Shown: positions 41,701 to 52,589 of the stretch, piece by piece
Layout of the letters: the number at the start of each line of letters is the position of its first letter
Position numbering within the stretch: the stretch's first letter is position 1
Assembly: GCA_963580285.1 (NCBI GenBank)
Contig: OY757010.1
Span: 209,344,138-209,408,137, forward strand
Reading direction: 5' to 3'
From: Lucinisca nassula
Lineage: Eukaryota; Mollusca; Bivalvia; Lucinida; Lucinidae
DNA: 64,000 nt
The notes under the pieces: generated by a model
The model's database searches: none
Told to the model about the DNA's origin: nothing
The model's input: only the letters and a program-made list of their open reading frames with translations
Made by a program: the position numbers and the translations under genes

Positions 41701-44700
41701 CCGACTATGTGTGGATCCTCTTATCCCATAGTACTCCAGTTTATGTAATAGCCTTCTGTGAGGTACCTTGTCAAAGGCCTTAGCGAAGTCCATGATGATC
41801 AAGTCAGTCTGTTTGTGGCCACGGTTTATGGTCCCATCCAGATTGCTCACAATGTCATGGTACAATTGAACAAGCTGCGTTTCGCAAGACCTTTGACTCC
41901 GGAAACCATGTTGACAGTCAGCAAGAATGCTCTCAAAGGCTAAGTGCTTGTTGATGTTGCTTACTAATATATGCTCCAGGGTTTTGCAACAGATGCATGT
42001 TAGCGACACTGGTCTATAATTTGCTGCATCATATTTTTCCCCTTTTTTATAGACCGGAGTAACATTTGCTTGTCGCCAGTCATCTGGTACAGTGCCCTGG
42101 GCAAGTGATTTATTGAAGATAAAGGCCAACACAGGAGATATTTCAGCACTACATTCCTTAAGTACCCTGGCATTCAGGTCATCGGGCCCAGTTGCCTTAT
42201 GTATCTTGAGCTTACCTAACAGTTTAACTGTTATGTCCCCCATAGAGGGGAACAGACTTTCACCTTTAGATGGTAGCTCACCATCAGTTTCACGCGTAAA
42301 TGCTGATCGCAGTATAAGTAGAAAGAAAGAACACTTAACTTTTACCTTCGTCCCCACTTTTCCTTACCCTGTATTTTCAGGGCTTTATCCAGGTATTTTG
42401 GGAAAAGGCCCCTGGGTGAAATTGGGAAAAAAAAATACCGACAAACTTTCAAAATTGGGAACACAATTTCATTGGAGAAATGCCAGCATGATGAAGTTTT
42501 GCTCATGATAGTCTTATGTATAGTGAAATAGCTTCACTGTTGTGAATTTTCATCTTAACTATCCAGTGTTAACCTCTGATTTGTCTGTTTCCTTTGTTTT
42601 GACTTTTGTTTCTTCATTTTGGGGGGAAAATATGGTGAAATTGGGGAAAATTGAGGCTATTTGGCATTGGGAATTGTGCTGAACAGGCAGAAAATGCCCT
42701 GATTTTTCATGTACTGCTTCTACTGTATGAAAATAAGGGGTGGGTAAATTTACCGGAACAGACCAATTTCAGCCTGGTTTCCAATATAATTTTAGGACAT
42801 TTATATAAAATACACACTATTTTCATCTTTTGCCACATTGTGCATGCCCTTTTTTCACCAGGCAGTGGCTAGCCATCCAGTACCGGACGAACAGCCAATG
42901 GGTCTGCTCGTCCGGTACCGGACGGCTAGCCAACCCACGTAGGAATGGCTAGCCGTCCGGTAGTAAATTTTAGTCTCTCATTTCATATAGGGTATGAATG
43001 CTGAATAGCACCTGTATCATTTTCTGGAGTACTGGATGCTAAATAGTTCCTACTTTGAGACTATTTAAATGTCATTGAGATCATTTTAAAAATAAAGCAA
43101 ATAAGCACAGCCATATCGGTAATGCGTGATTGTCGTAACAATTATGCCTGCGATAATAAAAGCTGTAGTCGTGATTACTTATTTCTAATATTAATTATTA
43201 CTGTCAATATTTTTTTATATGTAACTACCGATCGGTAATATAACTTAATATTTTTCAAGTTTATATATTTTACTTTTCCTTTCCCTATGTAAATGCGGCT
43301 TGAAGGTACTAAAACGTTAGATCCAAGCGTCGCGAAAAACAACTAATAGCAACTGACCAGTACCGTAAAAATCCTAAGAAATAAGGATCTTGATGACTTG
43401 CAGTTATTCTCCTAAATTTTTAACAAATTTGTTTCACGATCCAGCAAAGAGTCCAGACGATTGGCCACTGCCTTCAGGGTGCTGATGGAATGGCAAACAG
43501 TGTAGACCCTGCTTCAAGAGCAGTCTGGTCTGAGACTGCACTATTTGACGAAGCCTGTCCCAATACATAGGATCATTACGGTAACTGCTATACTCATGGA
43601 GTTTTGATCGTTGCATTTATTACATTTACATAATAATAATAACAATAACTGTCACAGTGCCCGGACAAGGCTTGAGTATGGCAGTCTATTGCATCAATTA
43701 CAATTATGTCCCTTGAAATTTGGTGAAAAATGGCGACAAACAGGTGATAAGAATAAGTTAGAGTAAATTAGAAATATTTTTATTACACCATAAAGTGGAT
43801 AATATTATTTGAAACGCGCGCATGCATTAATACCCTATATAAAATGATAGACTTAAATATACTACAGGACGGCTAGCCATTCCTACGTGGGTTGGCTAGC
43901 CGTCCGGTACCGGACGAGCAGACTCGTTGGCTGGTCGTCCGGTACCGGACGGGCAGACTCGCCGGCTGGTCGTCCGGTACCGGACGGCTAGCCACTGCCT
44001 TTTCACAAATAATTTTGTCAAATGTGCAGTATTTGTCAGTTCACAAAAAGCTCACCAAGTGTGTCTGAGCCACTACTGCAAGAACTGACATTTATAAAGA
44101 ATCGTTCTTCCCCAGAACCATTCATGCCTATACCAATACATTGTAACCTTTATCACCGAAAAAATGAAAATTTTAAGATGAAAAATTGTGATCTCTTTCT
44201 TGTTTCTGCTCAAAATATAAATTGTGGGTACTCGTTAGAACCGCCTCATTGAAAGAGTACCCACAACCTATGTCTTGGAGCAGAAATGAGTAAAATAATG
44301 TATACTATACCCCCTTAAACACCAGTTTTCTATATATAAAGTGGGGTGTAGGAGGGTGTTCATTTCACAGACTTGTTCACATGATGTAGAGATTGGACTG
44401 CTCTTCCCCATTCGATAATTTTGACAGCTGAAGGTGCTGATGATTGTGTAGCAAAATTTCCAGTCCCTTTTGGTTTTGATAATTTGATAATAATATAATG
44501 GGCAGTTGTTAACACTCTAGAGGCCACAAGTTTGGTCCAATCATCAACAAACTTGCCCAGAATGATCATCTGGACAATATCTAGGTCAAATTTGAATATG
44601 GGTCATAGTGGGACAAAAAGTAAGTCAGTAGGTCAAATCATAGAAAAACCTTAACACTCTAGAGGCCACAGTTTTGGTTCAATCATCGTCAAACTTGGTC

Positions 44701-47700
44701 AGAATGACCATCCTGACAATTATTCAGTCAAGTTTGAATATGGGTCATTTTGAATTAAAAAGTAGGTCAAATCATAGAAAAACCTTAACCCTCTATAGGC
44801 CATAGTTTGGTCCAGTCATCCTCGAACTTCATCACTAAAACACGCCTATATAATTTTGACGCCCTATAACCCCACTTTTAGTAAAACTGGGGTTTGCAGG
44901 GGTATACATTATTCTCCTTATTCCTGCTCTAAGACATAGGTTGTGGGTACTCGTTAGAACCGCCTCAGCAAGGCGGTTCTAACGAGTACCCACAACCTAT
45001 GTTTTGAGTAGAAATAAGAAAAATATTGCAATTTTTCATCAGAAAATTTTTATTTTTTGGAGGTAAAATTTTCAATATATTTAGATAGGCGTGTTTTCGT
45101 AATGTGCACAAAATGATCATCCTGACAGTATCTCAGTCAAGGGTTCGACATTAACCCAAGACCGATGGACTTTGTCTAGTGGAAACCTAGTCAGGTCTAG
45201 TAAGGTCAGTGGCTGGCTGGTCCGAATGGTCCAGTTGAAAATCTGCCGCCAAAGTTATTAAAATCCCTGTTTTAAACATTCATCATAAAATTAGTTTCTG
45301 TTTTCAGTTTGTTACAGAAGATTTGCCGTCTGTGTAGATAAATAATAATAGAAATATAATCTGATTATTGCAGAACTAATGTATATTTATCACTTCAGTA
45401 TGATTTTCATAATTTCTTCTGACCAGCTGAACTTAGATCGGGTCCAGTGTATCCCAAGATTACAGTACCGGTACCACCTTGTCCACTTATTAACAAAGTT
45501 TATGTTGAACCCTGCAGTCATGTTCAAATATTGGTCAGGGCAAAAAATAGGTTGAAGTAGGTCAAAATCATAGAAAAACCTTGATAACACTCCAGACGCC
45601 ACAGTTTTGGTCCAATCATCCTCAAACTTGCTGAGAATGATCATCCTGACAATATCTTGGTCAAGTTTAAATATGGATCATGTCAAATTAAAAAGTATGT
45701 CAGTAGGTCAAATCATAGAAAAAACCTTGTTAACATTCTAGAGGCCACAGTTTTGGTTCAGTCATCCTCAAACTTCATCAGAAAGATTATCCTGACAATA
45801 TCTCGTTCAAGATCGAATATAGGTCATGTCTGGTTCAAAGTAAGGTCCGTAGGTCAAATCATAGAAAAAACCTTGTCAACACTCTAGAGGCCACAATTTT
45901 GGTCTAATCATCCTCAAATTTGCTCAGAATGATCATCCTGACAATATCTCTGTCAAGTTTGAATATGGGTCAGCTCGAATCAAAAAGTAGGTCAAATCAT
46001 AGAAAAACCTTTAATATTAACACTCTAGAGGCCACAGTTTTTGTCCAATCATCATCAAACTTGCTCAGAATGATCATCATGTCATTGTCTAGATCAAGTT
46101 TGAATATGGGTTTTGCTGAGTGAAAAAGTAGGTCAGTAGATCAAATCATAGAAAAACCCTGTTAACAATCTAGAGGCCACAATTTTAGTCCAATCACCAT
46201 CAAAACTTCTCAGAATGGTCATCTAGACAATATCTAGATCAACTTGGAATATGGGGTAAGTCGGGTCAGAAAGTAGATCAGTAGGTCAAATCATAGAAAA
46301 ACCTTGTTAACTCTCTAGAGACCTTAGTTTTGGTCCAGTCATCCTCAAACTTGCTCAGAATTATCATCTTGACAATATCATGAGAAGTCTGTAAAGGGTA
46401 TGAAGTGTCATCAAACTGACTTAGTACTAGGAATCACCCGTTGTCACCACAAGGCATTTTAAGTTAGACTGAGTATGTTCATCTCCGTCTGTTGCACTAG
46501 GACCTGACCCTCAATGTCCACAAGGTGCCCAGATAGTGACATACAAGCCAGCTCTGTATTGTCAAAGGGATGGAACAACCCCTCCCTGCCCCCTCAACCA
46601 CCAACCACTTGTCACAATGAGTCAGAGCCTGTTCATCTCTGTCTGGTGCACTAGGACCTGACCATCGGGGCTTGAAGAAATATATGGGCTGCATGATGCT
46701 TCCATGCAGAGCTGAATCTGACCCACACACGAGTACTGGTAAACCACTTAGAGGATCTAAACCTGCCCAGGCAAAGTGGTGTGAGTGTCAGACCAGCCAT
46801 GCTTATAAACCTATTGGTTTCATTGGGTGACAAGGCTTGAGATGTCATTTCAACTCAATGTCAGATAAAAGTCCCACAAAATTGGAAGCAATGTCTCCAA
46901 AATAACCTTTACAGTGTTGACTGGGACGTTAAACCTCAAATTTAACAAACACACACAAAAAAAAAAAACACTAGGACTTGACCATCAATGTCCACAAGGT
47001 GCCCAGATAGTGACATACAAGTCAGCTCTGTATTGTCAAAGGGATCAACCAATCCTGCCCCCTCCCCACAGAACCCCTTGTCACCATGGGTCATTGATAC
47101 ATGTAGTTAGACTGAGCCTGGACATCTCCGTCAGGTGCATTAGGACCTGACCCTCAATGTCCACAAGGTGCTCAGATAGTGACATGCAAGTCAGCTCTGT
47201 ATTGTCAAAGGGAACAGAACACCCCCACCACCACAACCCCTTGTCACCATGAGTCATTAATACTTGGACTGAGCCTGTTCATCTCCATGTGGTGCACTCG
47301 GACCTGACTCTCAGTGTCAAAGGAATCAAGGTGCCCAGATAGTGACATACAAGTCAGCGCTGTATTGTCAAAGGGATCAAACCCCACCCCCATCACCATG
47401 AGTCATTGAAAGTTAGACTGAGCATGTTCATCTCTGTCTTGTGCACAAGGACCTGACTCACAATGTCCACAAAGTGCGCACATAGCGACATACAGATTTG
47501 ATCTGCACCCATCTCCCACCCCACATTCCACCTTATATTACCTACAATTTCATTTGTGCAATAAGGAACAGGTGAGCAATCCAGGGTTCTCTTGTTTTTC
47601 TAGTTCATACTGCCATTCTAGGCATGGCTTCCTCAGTGAGTACCAGTTCATGCACTAGGCTATCTCTTGGTGTTTCCCGAGAAGAAAAAAGGCATTATGC

Positions 47701-50090
47701 AGCATATAATCCAGGTCTGCAGTTTTTGCCTAAGTTTTAACCCTTATCCTGCTGAAAACAAAAACCCTCTATCTTTGCAAACAATGTAGATCCAGATCAG
47801 ATCATGAGATGCTTTGGAAGAAGCCATCTTGTCAGGATCTACACTGTCATTCATTTTGGAAATTTGAATGAATAAATTACATCAACTCATCCAGTAATTT
47901 GATTGGTTGAAATGTAAGTTGGTGTGGCTAAATTACATTATGTAGCAGCGGGATAAGGGTTATCTCTTATCCTGCTGTTCACGACAACCCTTTTCTTTGC
48001 AAACAGTGTAGATCCAGATCAGATGGCTTCTGAACATCTGATCAGGATCTACATTGTTTGTCATTCAGATTGTGAATTTGTTGCAATAATTTGTATCAAG
48101 TAATCTGATTGGTTGATAATCAGTAGTGGGTGTGGCATATATAACTATTCAGCAGGTCAAGGGTTAATGTAACATTTCAGATGGAGCCATTGTGGGTGAG
48201 CTGTACAAAGATAGATTACAAGAATTCAAGGAAGTAGACCCTGACTTGAAGAAGAAGTTTGATAAGCAGCACAGGAAGTATGAACGTAAAGAATCAGCAT
48301 ATAGTATACAGAATGTTTTGTGGTTGATAGCGGCCATAGGTGTTCTCTACTACACCAATATCTACGCAGCAATCAGATATGATACCAGAATAAACAGGTA
48401 AGTCCTCTTACTGGTACACAGCTCAAATGAAATTTCAAACCGTATTTCCTGTGGAAAAAATTGAATGTCTTTTGTTTAATTTTGCTTTGTGTTTTAAGGG
48501 GAATGGGAACACCTGACAGATTTTATCAACATTTGTCAAAGGAAGACAACTTTTGGGACTTCCTGTTCACTTTTCTATAAGCCCATTTTCTACTGAAAAA
48601 GGGGTCTACTATTAAAGGAAAGAATTTGCTCCTGAGGAGCAAATTCTTTCCTTTAAGAGTTGACTGCTATTGACATGGGACACAAAAACACATTTGCAGG
48701 AGTTGCCTCACAAGAAGGTGTATTCATTCCCTATAAGTATTAAAGAAAAATACATGTAATTTCTGTAAGATACACCCCAATCTCTTCATAACATAGTTTA
48801 TTATAACACACTTTTGGATATAGAATGTAAAGTTTAAAGATGGATCACAAAATGTATATCTATAGAAAAAATGACCACAGATGGTCATTTTTGTCGCGCC
48901 TGCTATTAGCATGGCGCGATATAGGCGCCCGGTTTTCCGTCCGTTTGTTCGTCCGTTCTAACGTCCGTTCGTCAAGGCGTCAACATTTGCGACCACCCTA
49001 GCGTTCACCCAAATGGTCAAGTTTATTTCCTAAGAACTATAAGAGCTTCATTAATGATACTTGGTAAAAACTTGTATCTGGGGATGACAACTTGCATGCA
49101 AGCATCCATATTTGACCTTGACCTATATTTCATGGTTCATTGACTTTGTAAAATATTGCGACCACCCTAGCATTCATCCTAATGGTCAAGTTTATTTCTC
49201 AAGAACTATAAGAGCTTTATTAATGATACTTAGTACAAACTTGTATCTGGGGATGGTAACTTAAATGCAAGCATCCATATTTAACCTTGACCTATATTTC
49301 ATGGTTCACTGACTTTGTAAAATATTGCGACCACCCTAGCATTCACCCTAATGGTCAAGTTTATTTCTCAAGATTTATAAGAGCTTCATTAATGATATTT
49401 GGTGCAAACTTGAATCTGGGGATGGCAACTTAAATGCAAGCATCCATATTTGACCTTGACCTAAATTTCATGGTCCACTGACTTTGTAAAATATTGCGAC
49501 CACCCAAGCGTTCACCCTTATGGTTAAGTTCATTTCTCAAGAATTATTAGCGCTTCATTAATGATACTTAGTACAAGCTTGCATTTGAGAATGGAATCTT
49601 TTATGCAAGCATCTATGTTTGACCTTGACCTACACATCATGGTTCGATGACTTTGTGCCCACACAGGCGCGACATAGCCTTCGGCGGAATTCTTGTTTCT
49701 AAATAGACCCCTTTTTCAGTGGGACAGGGCTTATAGAAAAGTGAACGGCAAGTCCTGAAAGTTATCTTCCTTTGAAAAACGGTGGAAAAATCTGCCAGGT
49801 GTTAATACCCTTGTAAACTTCAGTTTTCCCCATGTAGAGTGGGTCTTACAGGAGACTTGTTAGCATGATATGCATTTCCATTTATTCTATGATTTTAGAA
49901 ATAGTCTATCACTTTATTTCAGACTTTGGTTCAACCTAGGAGCTGCTCTTGTGAGCCTCAACATTGCAATTGGTGCCTTCCTTATAGTCTGGTTATCATT
50001 TATTAAGAAGGTCAAGACAGATGACTGGGAGCGGCTATATCCTGCTGCAATACCTGTAGCTACTGCTAGCTTCATTCTAGGGGGAATTTT
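38627..50090 (+). CDS. TMEM128: Transmembrane protein 128, three coding exons, last exon outside window
   Basis: TMEM128 is a small multi-pass membrane protein of about 165 residues in human with no settled biochemical role (family knowledge). Joined exons 38627-38729, 48181-48397 and 49923-50090 encode 162 residues plus two bases. The order is a charged N-terminus, a basic linker (residues about 54-72), TM1 about 82-100 (NVLWLIAAIGVLYYTNIYAA), TM2 about 108-134 (LWFNLGAALVSLNIAIGAFL onward) and TM3 about 145-163 (YPAAIPVATASFILGGI). The last two segments resemble vertebrate TMEM128 closely. Phases agree: G|AT makes Asp35 and AG|A makes Arg107. Exon 3 ends with phase 2 at a GTAAGT donor. About 35 C-terminal residues are missing; I found no convincing terminal exon up to 64000. 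Intron 1 is 9.5 kb and full of transposons. Confidence 0.93.
39004..39312 (+). mobile_element. tRNA-derived SINE with LINE-like tail (family III)
   Basis: A box GATAGCTCAGTGGTTAGTCG, B box GGGTTTGATCCCC, body CACCGTCCTTCGGATCAGGA, tail GAGTAATGGTCAAGTGTGAC then CTATCTATT. It sits tail to tail with the LINE whose 3' end it resembles. Confidence 0.85.
39313..42320 (-). mobile_element. 5'-truncated non-LTR retrotransposon (Jockey/CR1-like), split by a DNA element
   Basis: The sequence covers the linker before the RT, the RT, the C-terminus and the 3' UTR. The 3' tail GGTAATGGCCAGATATGACC continues into a GATA-rich end near 39313-39345. The 3' UTR is interrupted by the TA-flanked element 39486-40701. 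The 5' truncation near 42320 is typical of target-primed reverse transcription. Confidence 0.85.
39486..40701. mobile_element. TA-flanked DNA element, CCGTAAAAATTCGGCTATAA ends
   Basis: Terminal inverted repeats CCGTAAAAATTCGGCTATAA (left) and the same inverted on the right, with further copies of the CTTATAGCCGA motif inside each end. TA lies on both sides (39484-39485, 40702-40703), and the uninterrupted paralogue at 36216-36385 shows one TA. The interior (about 1.1 kb) has no recognisable transposase. TA target and ends suggest a Tc1/mariner-pogo type relative. Confidence 0.8.
40720..42357 (-). pseudogene. LINE ORF2 reverse transcriptase, one nonsense codon
   Basis: 463 codons run from the truncation point to a TAA at 40966-40968. 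The same frame then continues (TFFYKIHSDSMSIDK, SFFPRTIPQWNSLPS) to a natural stop at 40720. Motifs in order: KIHKATGPDDLNARVLKE, YRPVSLTCICCKTLEHI, ADCQHGFRSQRSCETQL, IIMDFAKAFDKVPH (first catalytic Asp), SGVPQGSVLGPVLFLVFIND, VRLFADDCVLY (intact FADD), CHSMRVSR, SAKYLGITITDDLDW and LVRPQLEYASPIWHPY. The RT catalytic residues are intact, so this is a young copy killed by truncation and one stop. It encodes no host function. Confidence 0.9.
42321..42851. other. TMEM128 intron 1 stretch, unclassified
   Basis: Has repeated GAAATTGGGAAAA-type pieces (42418, 42633) and no coding potential I can support. Confidence 0.35.
42861..43999. mobile_element. TIR element with clustered CGTCCGGTACCGGACG palindromes
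   Basis: Inverted ends GGCAGTGGCTAGCC. Flanking 9-bp direct repeats TTTTCACCA (42852-42860) and TTTTCACAA (44000-44008) differ by one base. The palindrome CGTCCGGTACCGGACG or a close form occurs about three times in each terminal 110-140 bp. The interior is AT-rich and contains a family 2 MITE (about 43372-43580). No transposase. The 8-9 bp duplication fits hAT or Mutator-like elements. Confidence 0.75.
43372..43580. mobile_element. MITE family 2
   Basis: CTCCTAAATTTTTAACAAAT, TCACGATCCAGCAAAGAGTC, then the hairpin AGTGTAGACC...GGTCTGAGACTGCACT. Related copies near 650-835, 18210-18440, 54936-55105 and 58492-58745. Confidence 0.6.
44105..44400. mobile_element. MITE, GTACCCACAA hairpin family
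   Basis: Paired segments GTGGGTACTCGTTAGAACCG and GAGTACCCACAACC around the centre at 44245-44265. Outer ends degraded (CATTCATGCCTATAC). Confidence 0.6.
44401..46440 (+). repeat. Tandem repeat family, about 145-150 bp, in TMEM128 intron 1
   Basis: The unit contains AAACTTGCTCAGAATGATCA, CCTGACAATATCT, AAGTAGGTCAGTAGGTCAAA and ACACTCTAGAGGCCACAGTT. About ten copies; interrupted by the MITE at 44835-45112 and by a diverged stretch 45130-45500. Noncoding. Confidence 0.7.
44835..45112. mobile_element. MITE with near-perfect 35-bp-arm hairpin
   Basis: Ends CACTAAAACACGCCTATA and inverted CATTACGAAAACACGCCTA. The centre (44930-45006) is an almost perfect palindrome: CATAGGTTGTGGGTACTCGT with TAGAACCGCC on each side of a short loop. 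Confidence 0.8.
46441..47605 (+). mobile_element. Helitron-like end with about 160-bp repeats, split by a SINE
   Basis: Units with GCACTAGGACCTGACCCTCA, AAGGTGCCCAGATAGTGACA and TCAGCTCTGTATTGTCAAAG near 46490, 46640, 46970, 47135, 47300 and 47445. The right end GGTTCTCTTGTTTTTCTAG resembles the ends of other tandem-repeat elements here. A SINE II copy is at 46662-46958. Confidence 0.55.
46662..46958 (+). mobile_element. SINE family II
   Basis: Head CATCGGGGCTTGAAGAAATA, tail GGGACGTTAAACCTCAAATT with (CA)-rich A tail. Inserted after GCACTAGGACCTGAC of the array; the array resumes with CACTAGGACTTGACCATC, so ACTAGGAC(C/T)TGACCATC is duplicated. Confidence 0.8.
47737..48167. mobile_element. 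Two piggyBac-type MITEs in tandem, next to TMEM128 exon 2
   Basis: Copy 1 begins TTAA/CCCTTATCCTGCTG (47737) and ends near GGGATAAGGGTTA (47960). Copy 2 begins at about 47963 and ends TCAAGGGTTAA at 48167. Each carries the CAAACA(G)TGTAGATC hairpin. The end lies 13 bp from the exon. Confidence 0.8.
48181..48397 (+). CDS. TMEM128: TMEM128 coding exon 2
   Basis: The exon starts after AACATTTCAG (48171-48180) and ends AACAG|GTAAGT. It encodes (D)GAIVGELYKDRLQEFKEVD, a lysine-rich linker, then TM1. It is 217 nt, phase 1 to phase 2. A tandem pair of TTAA-type MITEs ends at 48167, only 13 bp before the exon. Confidence 0.93.
48498..48732. mobile_element. MITE with central AAGGAAAGAATTTG palindrome
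   Basis: Inverted orientation relative to the copy at 5858-6092: starts GGGAATGGGAACACCTGACA, centre TAAAGGAAAGAATTTGCTCC, ends GTGTATTCATTCCC. Confidence 0.65.
48890..49700 (+). mobile_element. Helitron-like tandem-repeat element (about 170-bp unit), TMEM128 intron 2
   Basis: Starts near TTTGTCGCGCCTGC with GGCGCGATATAGGCGCC. Four units carry GCGACCACCCTAGCGTTCAC and TTTGACCTTGACCTATATTT (near 48985, 49155, 49327, 49496). Ends GGCGCGACATAGCCTTCGGC then TCTTGTT (49691-49697). A half copy of the palindromic MITE follows. Confidence 0.6.
49923..50090 (+). CDS. TMEM128: TMEM128 coding exon 3
   Basis: The acceptor is CACTTTATTTCAG|ACTTTGG at 49921-49922 and the donor TTTT|GTAAGT at 50090/50091. 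It encodes LWFNLGAALVSLNIAIGAFL, then IVWLSFIKKVKTDDWERL and YPAAIPVATASFILGGI, covering TM2, a cytosolic or luminal turn and most of TM3. This is the exon most similar to vertebrate TMEM128. Confidence 0.95.
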
Positions 50091-50097
50091 GTAAGTA

Positions 50098-50282
50098 TCC
50101 TTTATCCCACTTTGTACCACCTTATATATAGCACAAGTCCATTTCAAAATTTAGGGGTGGCAGGTTGTGTTTTGTTCCAAATTTATTTGGATATTGGCTG
50201 AACTTTTTGCAAATATTGTAGGCCCAGATCAGACACTGTGTTCAGCAGCACCTGATCTGAGCCTGCACTCCTCCTCCTCATC
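50098..50282. mobile_element. MITE family 3, partial
   Basis: CCCACTTTGTACCACC, TCCATTTCAAAATTTAGGGG and the hairpin start GTAGGCCCAGATCAGAC...GATCTGAGCCTGCACT. The rest is missing where the LINE begins. Confidence 0.55.
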
Positions 50283-52120
50283 ATCAGATTTTTTTATAAA
50301 CATGCATGTACAGGGGCAACATCCACATAAGTGGGCAACCTTCCAGGTAGCTGGCTTGCTACATGCATGGCAGATCTTACACCAGATGTCCAGGCTTGTC
50401 TTTCATGAGGATCGATAGCAGAGAGCTTCCATTCTGTGCAATCTCTTTCTGTCAGCTGCTTCCAGGTCATCTTGGGCCTTCCAGGCCCCCACATTCCACC
50501 AACCTGTATGTCACAGGCAGTCTTGACTGCACCATTGGAGCATTCCACATGTCCATACCAGCGGAGCCTTCTCTCTTTCAGGATGAGGACCATGTCCTAA
50601 ATGCCAAGACAAGCAAGTAGCTCAATGGACCTGATAGTGACAGTTTCCTGTGGTTTGACATTGCAGATCTGTCTGATCTTGCCCTGTCATTCTGCTGAAG
50701 ACGTTGGGGGTTCAGCTTTGTCAATGACCATGTCTCACTGGCATGAAGCATTGCCCTCCACACACAAGAGCTGTACACATGACCATGTGTCTTGAACAAG
50801 AGGTGGTGGGAAGAGAGAACTGGTAGCAACTTCTTCCAGGCTTTCTTCACACGTGATGTGGTTGAAAGGTCGCAACCACCCACTGCTGAGAGCATATCAC
50901 CTTGGTAGAAAAATGAAGCTGCAACCTCCGTCTTTTGGGGTCCGACTTGGACTTCCCTCTGTGGTCTGCCATCTAAGGGGCGCGCAGTTACTTGGCACTG
51001 TGTACACCTGTAATCAGGGTCCTCTATCAAGTGCTGGAGCCCACTGCATTTCTTGTGCACCCAGAACTTGCAGCCATTACAAAAGATACTGTTGCTGCCC
51101 ATGCCAGTGTGATATACAGCACATGGGAACTAGCCTGTACTCTGCAGGAGGTCCAGACCTGTACCACAGATCATGATCTTTGTCTTACCTGCATTCACTC
51201 TCAGCCTTTCATCTCCATTGCTTCTTTCCAAGTTAAGAGCCTCCTGACACATTCCTCAAGGGGTTCAGCTATGATGACAAGGTCATCAGCATACAGGTCC
51301 TCCCAGGGGACTCAAGAGCAGAACTCGCATGACAAGGCTTCAAGCACAATGATGAAAAGCAGTGGGCTGAGAACAAAGCCTTGGTGAACACCCACCTTCA
51401 CTTCGAACTCTTCACTGTAACCATCACGGACACGGCTCTGAGCATTAGCATACATTCCTTTGACCAGTCGCACAATCCACTCGTCCTTTCCAAGTTTTCT
51501 TAGTGCCCACAAGATGACTTTCCGAGGCACTTGATCAAAATCAAATGCCTTCTCCAGGTCTACAAAAGCCATGTAGAGTCTCTTGTTGGCCGCCAGATAC
51601 TTCTCTTGCAGCTGCCGTACAACAAAAATTGCATCTGTTGTGCCTCTTTCTGGGATGAAGCCAAACTGTGAATCGTCGATGGACACCAACTGCCTAATGA
51701 GGCCATCCACAATCCTCTCCAGGACTTTCATGACCTGTTCTGTCAGCTTGAGACCAGGGTAGTTGCCACGTTCCAATGCATCGCCCTTGCCCTTGTAGAG
51801 ACAGTCTGAGGGTACCTTTCCATCACGGATGATTGCAGCTGCAAGGTCGCAGATCATCGAGGCATCCACATCAAATGCTGCTCTTATCATCTCCACCACT
51901 ATGCCAGAAGGGCCAGGTGCTTTGCCAGTCTTCATCTGAGAGATAGCATTCTTAACCATACCAATAGTGATTGGGATGGGCGGCCCTTCCACTGGTGGTT
52001 CATCAGACTGGTGGTCTGGGTCCCAGTCAAGGCTCCTAGGCTCCTCTCAGACAATCTACCAGCCAGTGTGGTCAGTGACTTGATTCTTATTTTACATACA
52101 TGTAAAATGATTATCATCTC
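50283..52120 (-). pseudogene. Second LINE (RTE-like by appearance), decayed RT
   Basis: On the minus strand: MKTGKAPGPSGIVVEMIRAA, SQFGFIPERGTTDAIFVVRQ, MAFVDLEKAFDFDQVPR (first catalytic Asp), VGVHQGFVLSPLLFIIVLEA (usual P replaced by H). In other frames follow ADDLVIIAEPLEEC, a CNGCKFWVHKKCSG zinc-knuckle-like motif, VWRAMLHASETWSLTK and RRLRWYGHVECSNGAVKT. Several frameshifts and stops separate these pieces. The C-terminal RLRWYGHV block is seen in RTE-type elements; the clade is tentative. Lies directly after TMEM128 exon 3. Confidence 0.8.
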
Positions 52121-52167
52121 GTCAAAGGGATTTTAACTTAGTACCCTAAACATATAATTCAGACAAG

Positions 52168-52485
52168 AAATAGCACCCCTGCCCATATGGGCTTGGAGAA
52201 ATAGATTGGGCTGCATACGCTTTTTCACGCAGAGCTGAAACCAACCAAACTTGAATACTGGTAAGCCGCTTAGAAAGTCTAAGCCTGCCTCGGAAAAGTG
52301 ATGTGAGTCAGACCACTCCTTAAACCCTAGCGGTTTCTTTGGGTGTTAGAGCTTGAGATGTCATTTCATCTAATAATGATAATAATAGTAATAATAATAA
52401 TGTTGGGTAAAAGTCCCACAAAATGGAAGCAACATCTCCAGCTGACCTAAATAGTGTTAATGGGGATGTTAAACCTCAACAGAAA
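52168..52485 (+). mobile_element. SINE family II
   Basis: Head CCCATATGGGCTTGGAGAAA, an (ATA)-rich interruption at 52370-52400, tail GGGGATGTTAAACCTCAAC. Confidence 0.75.
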
Positions 52486-52589
52486 TCAGACAAGAAATCA
52501 GTAAAATCATCTGTCATTTATCTTGGTTATGTCCCTTTATCTGAAGCTATCATGTACCATATGGAGCAGTGGCATTCAGCAAACTTGAA

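Noticed and set aside
44401..47560. CRISPR-like regular repeats
   Set aside because: The repeats are contiguous tandem units without unique spacers, in a eukaryotic intron; no cas-like genes.
50601..51387. Plus-strand frames opposite the second LINE
   Set aside because: Shadows of the minus-strand reverse transcriptase pieces, which carry clear RT motifs.
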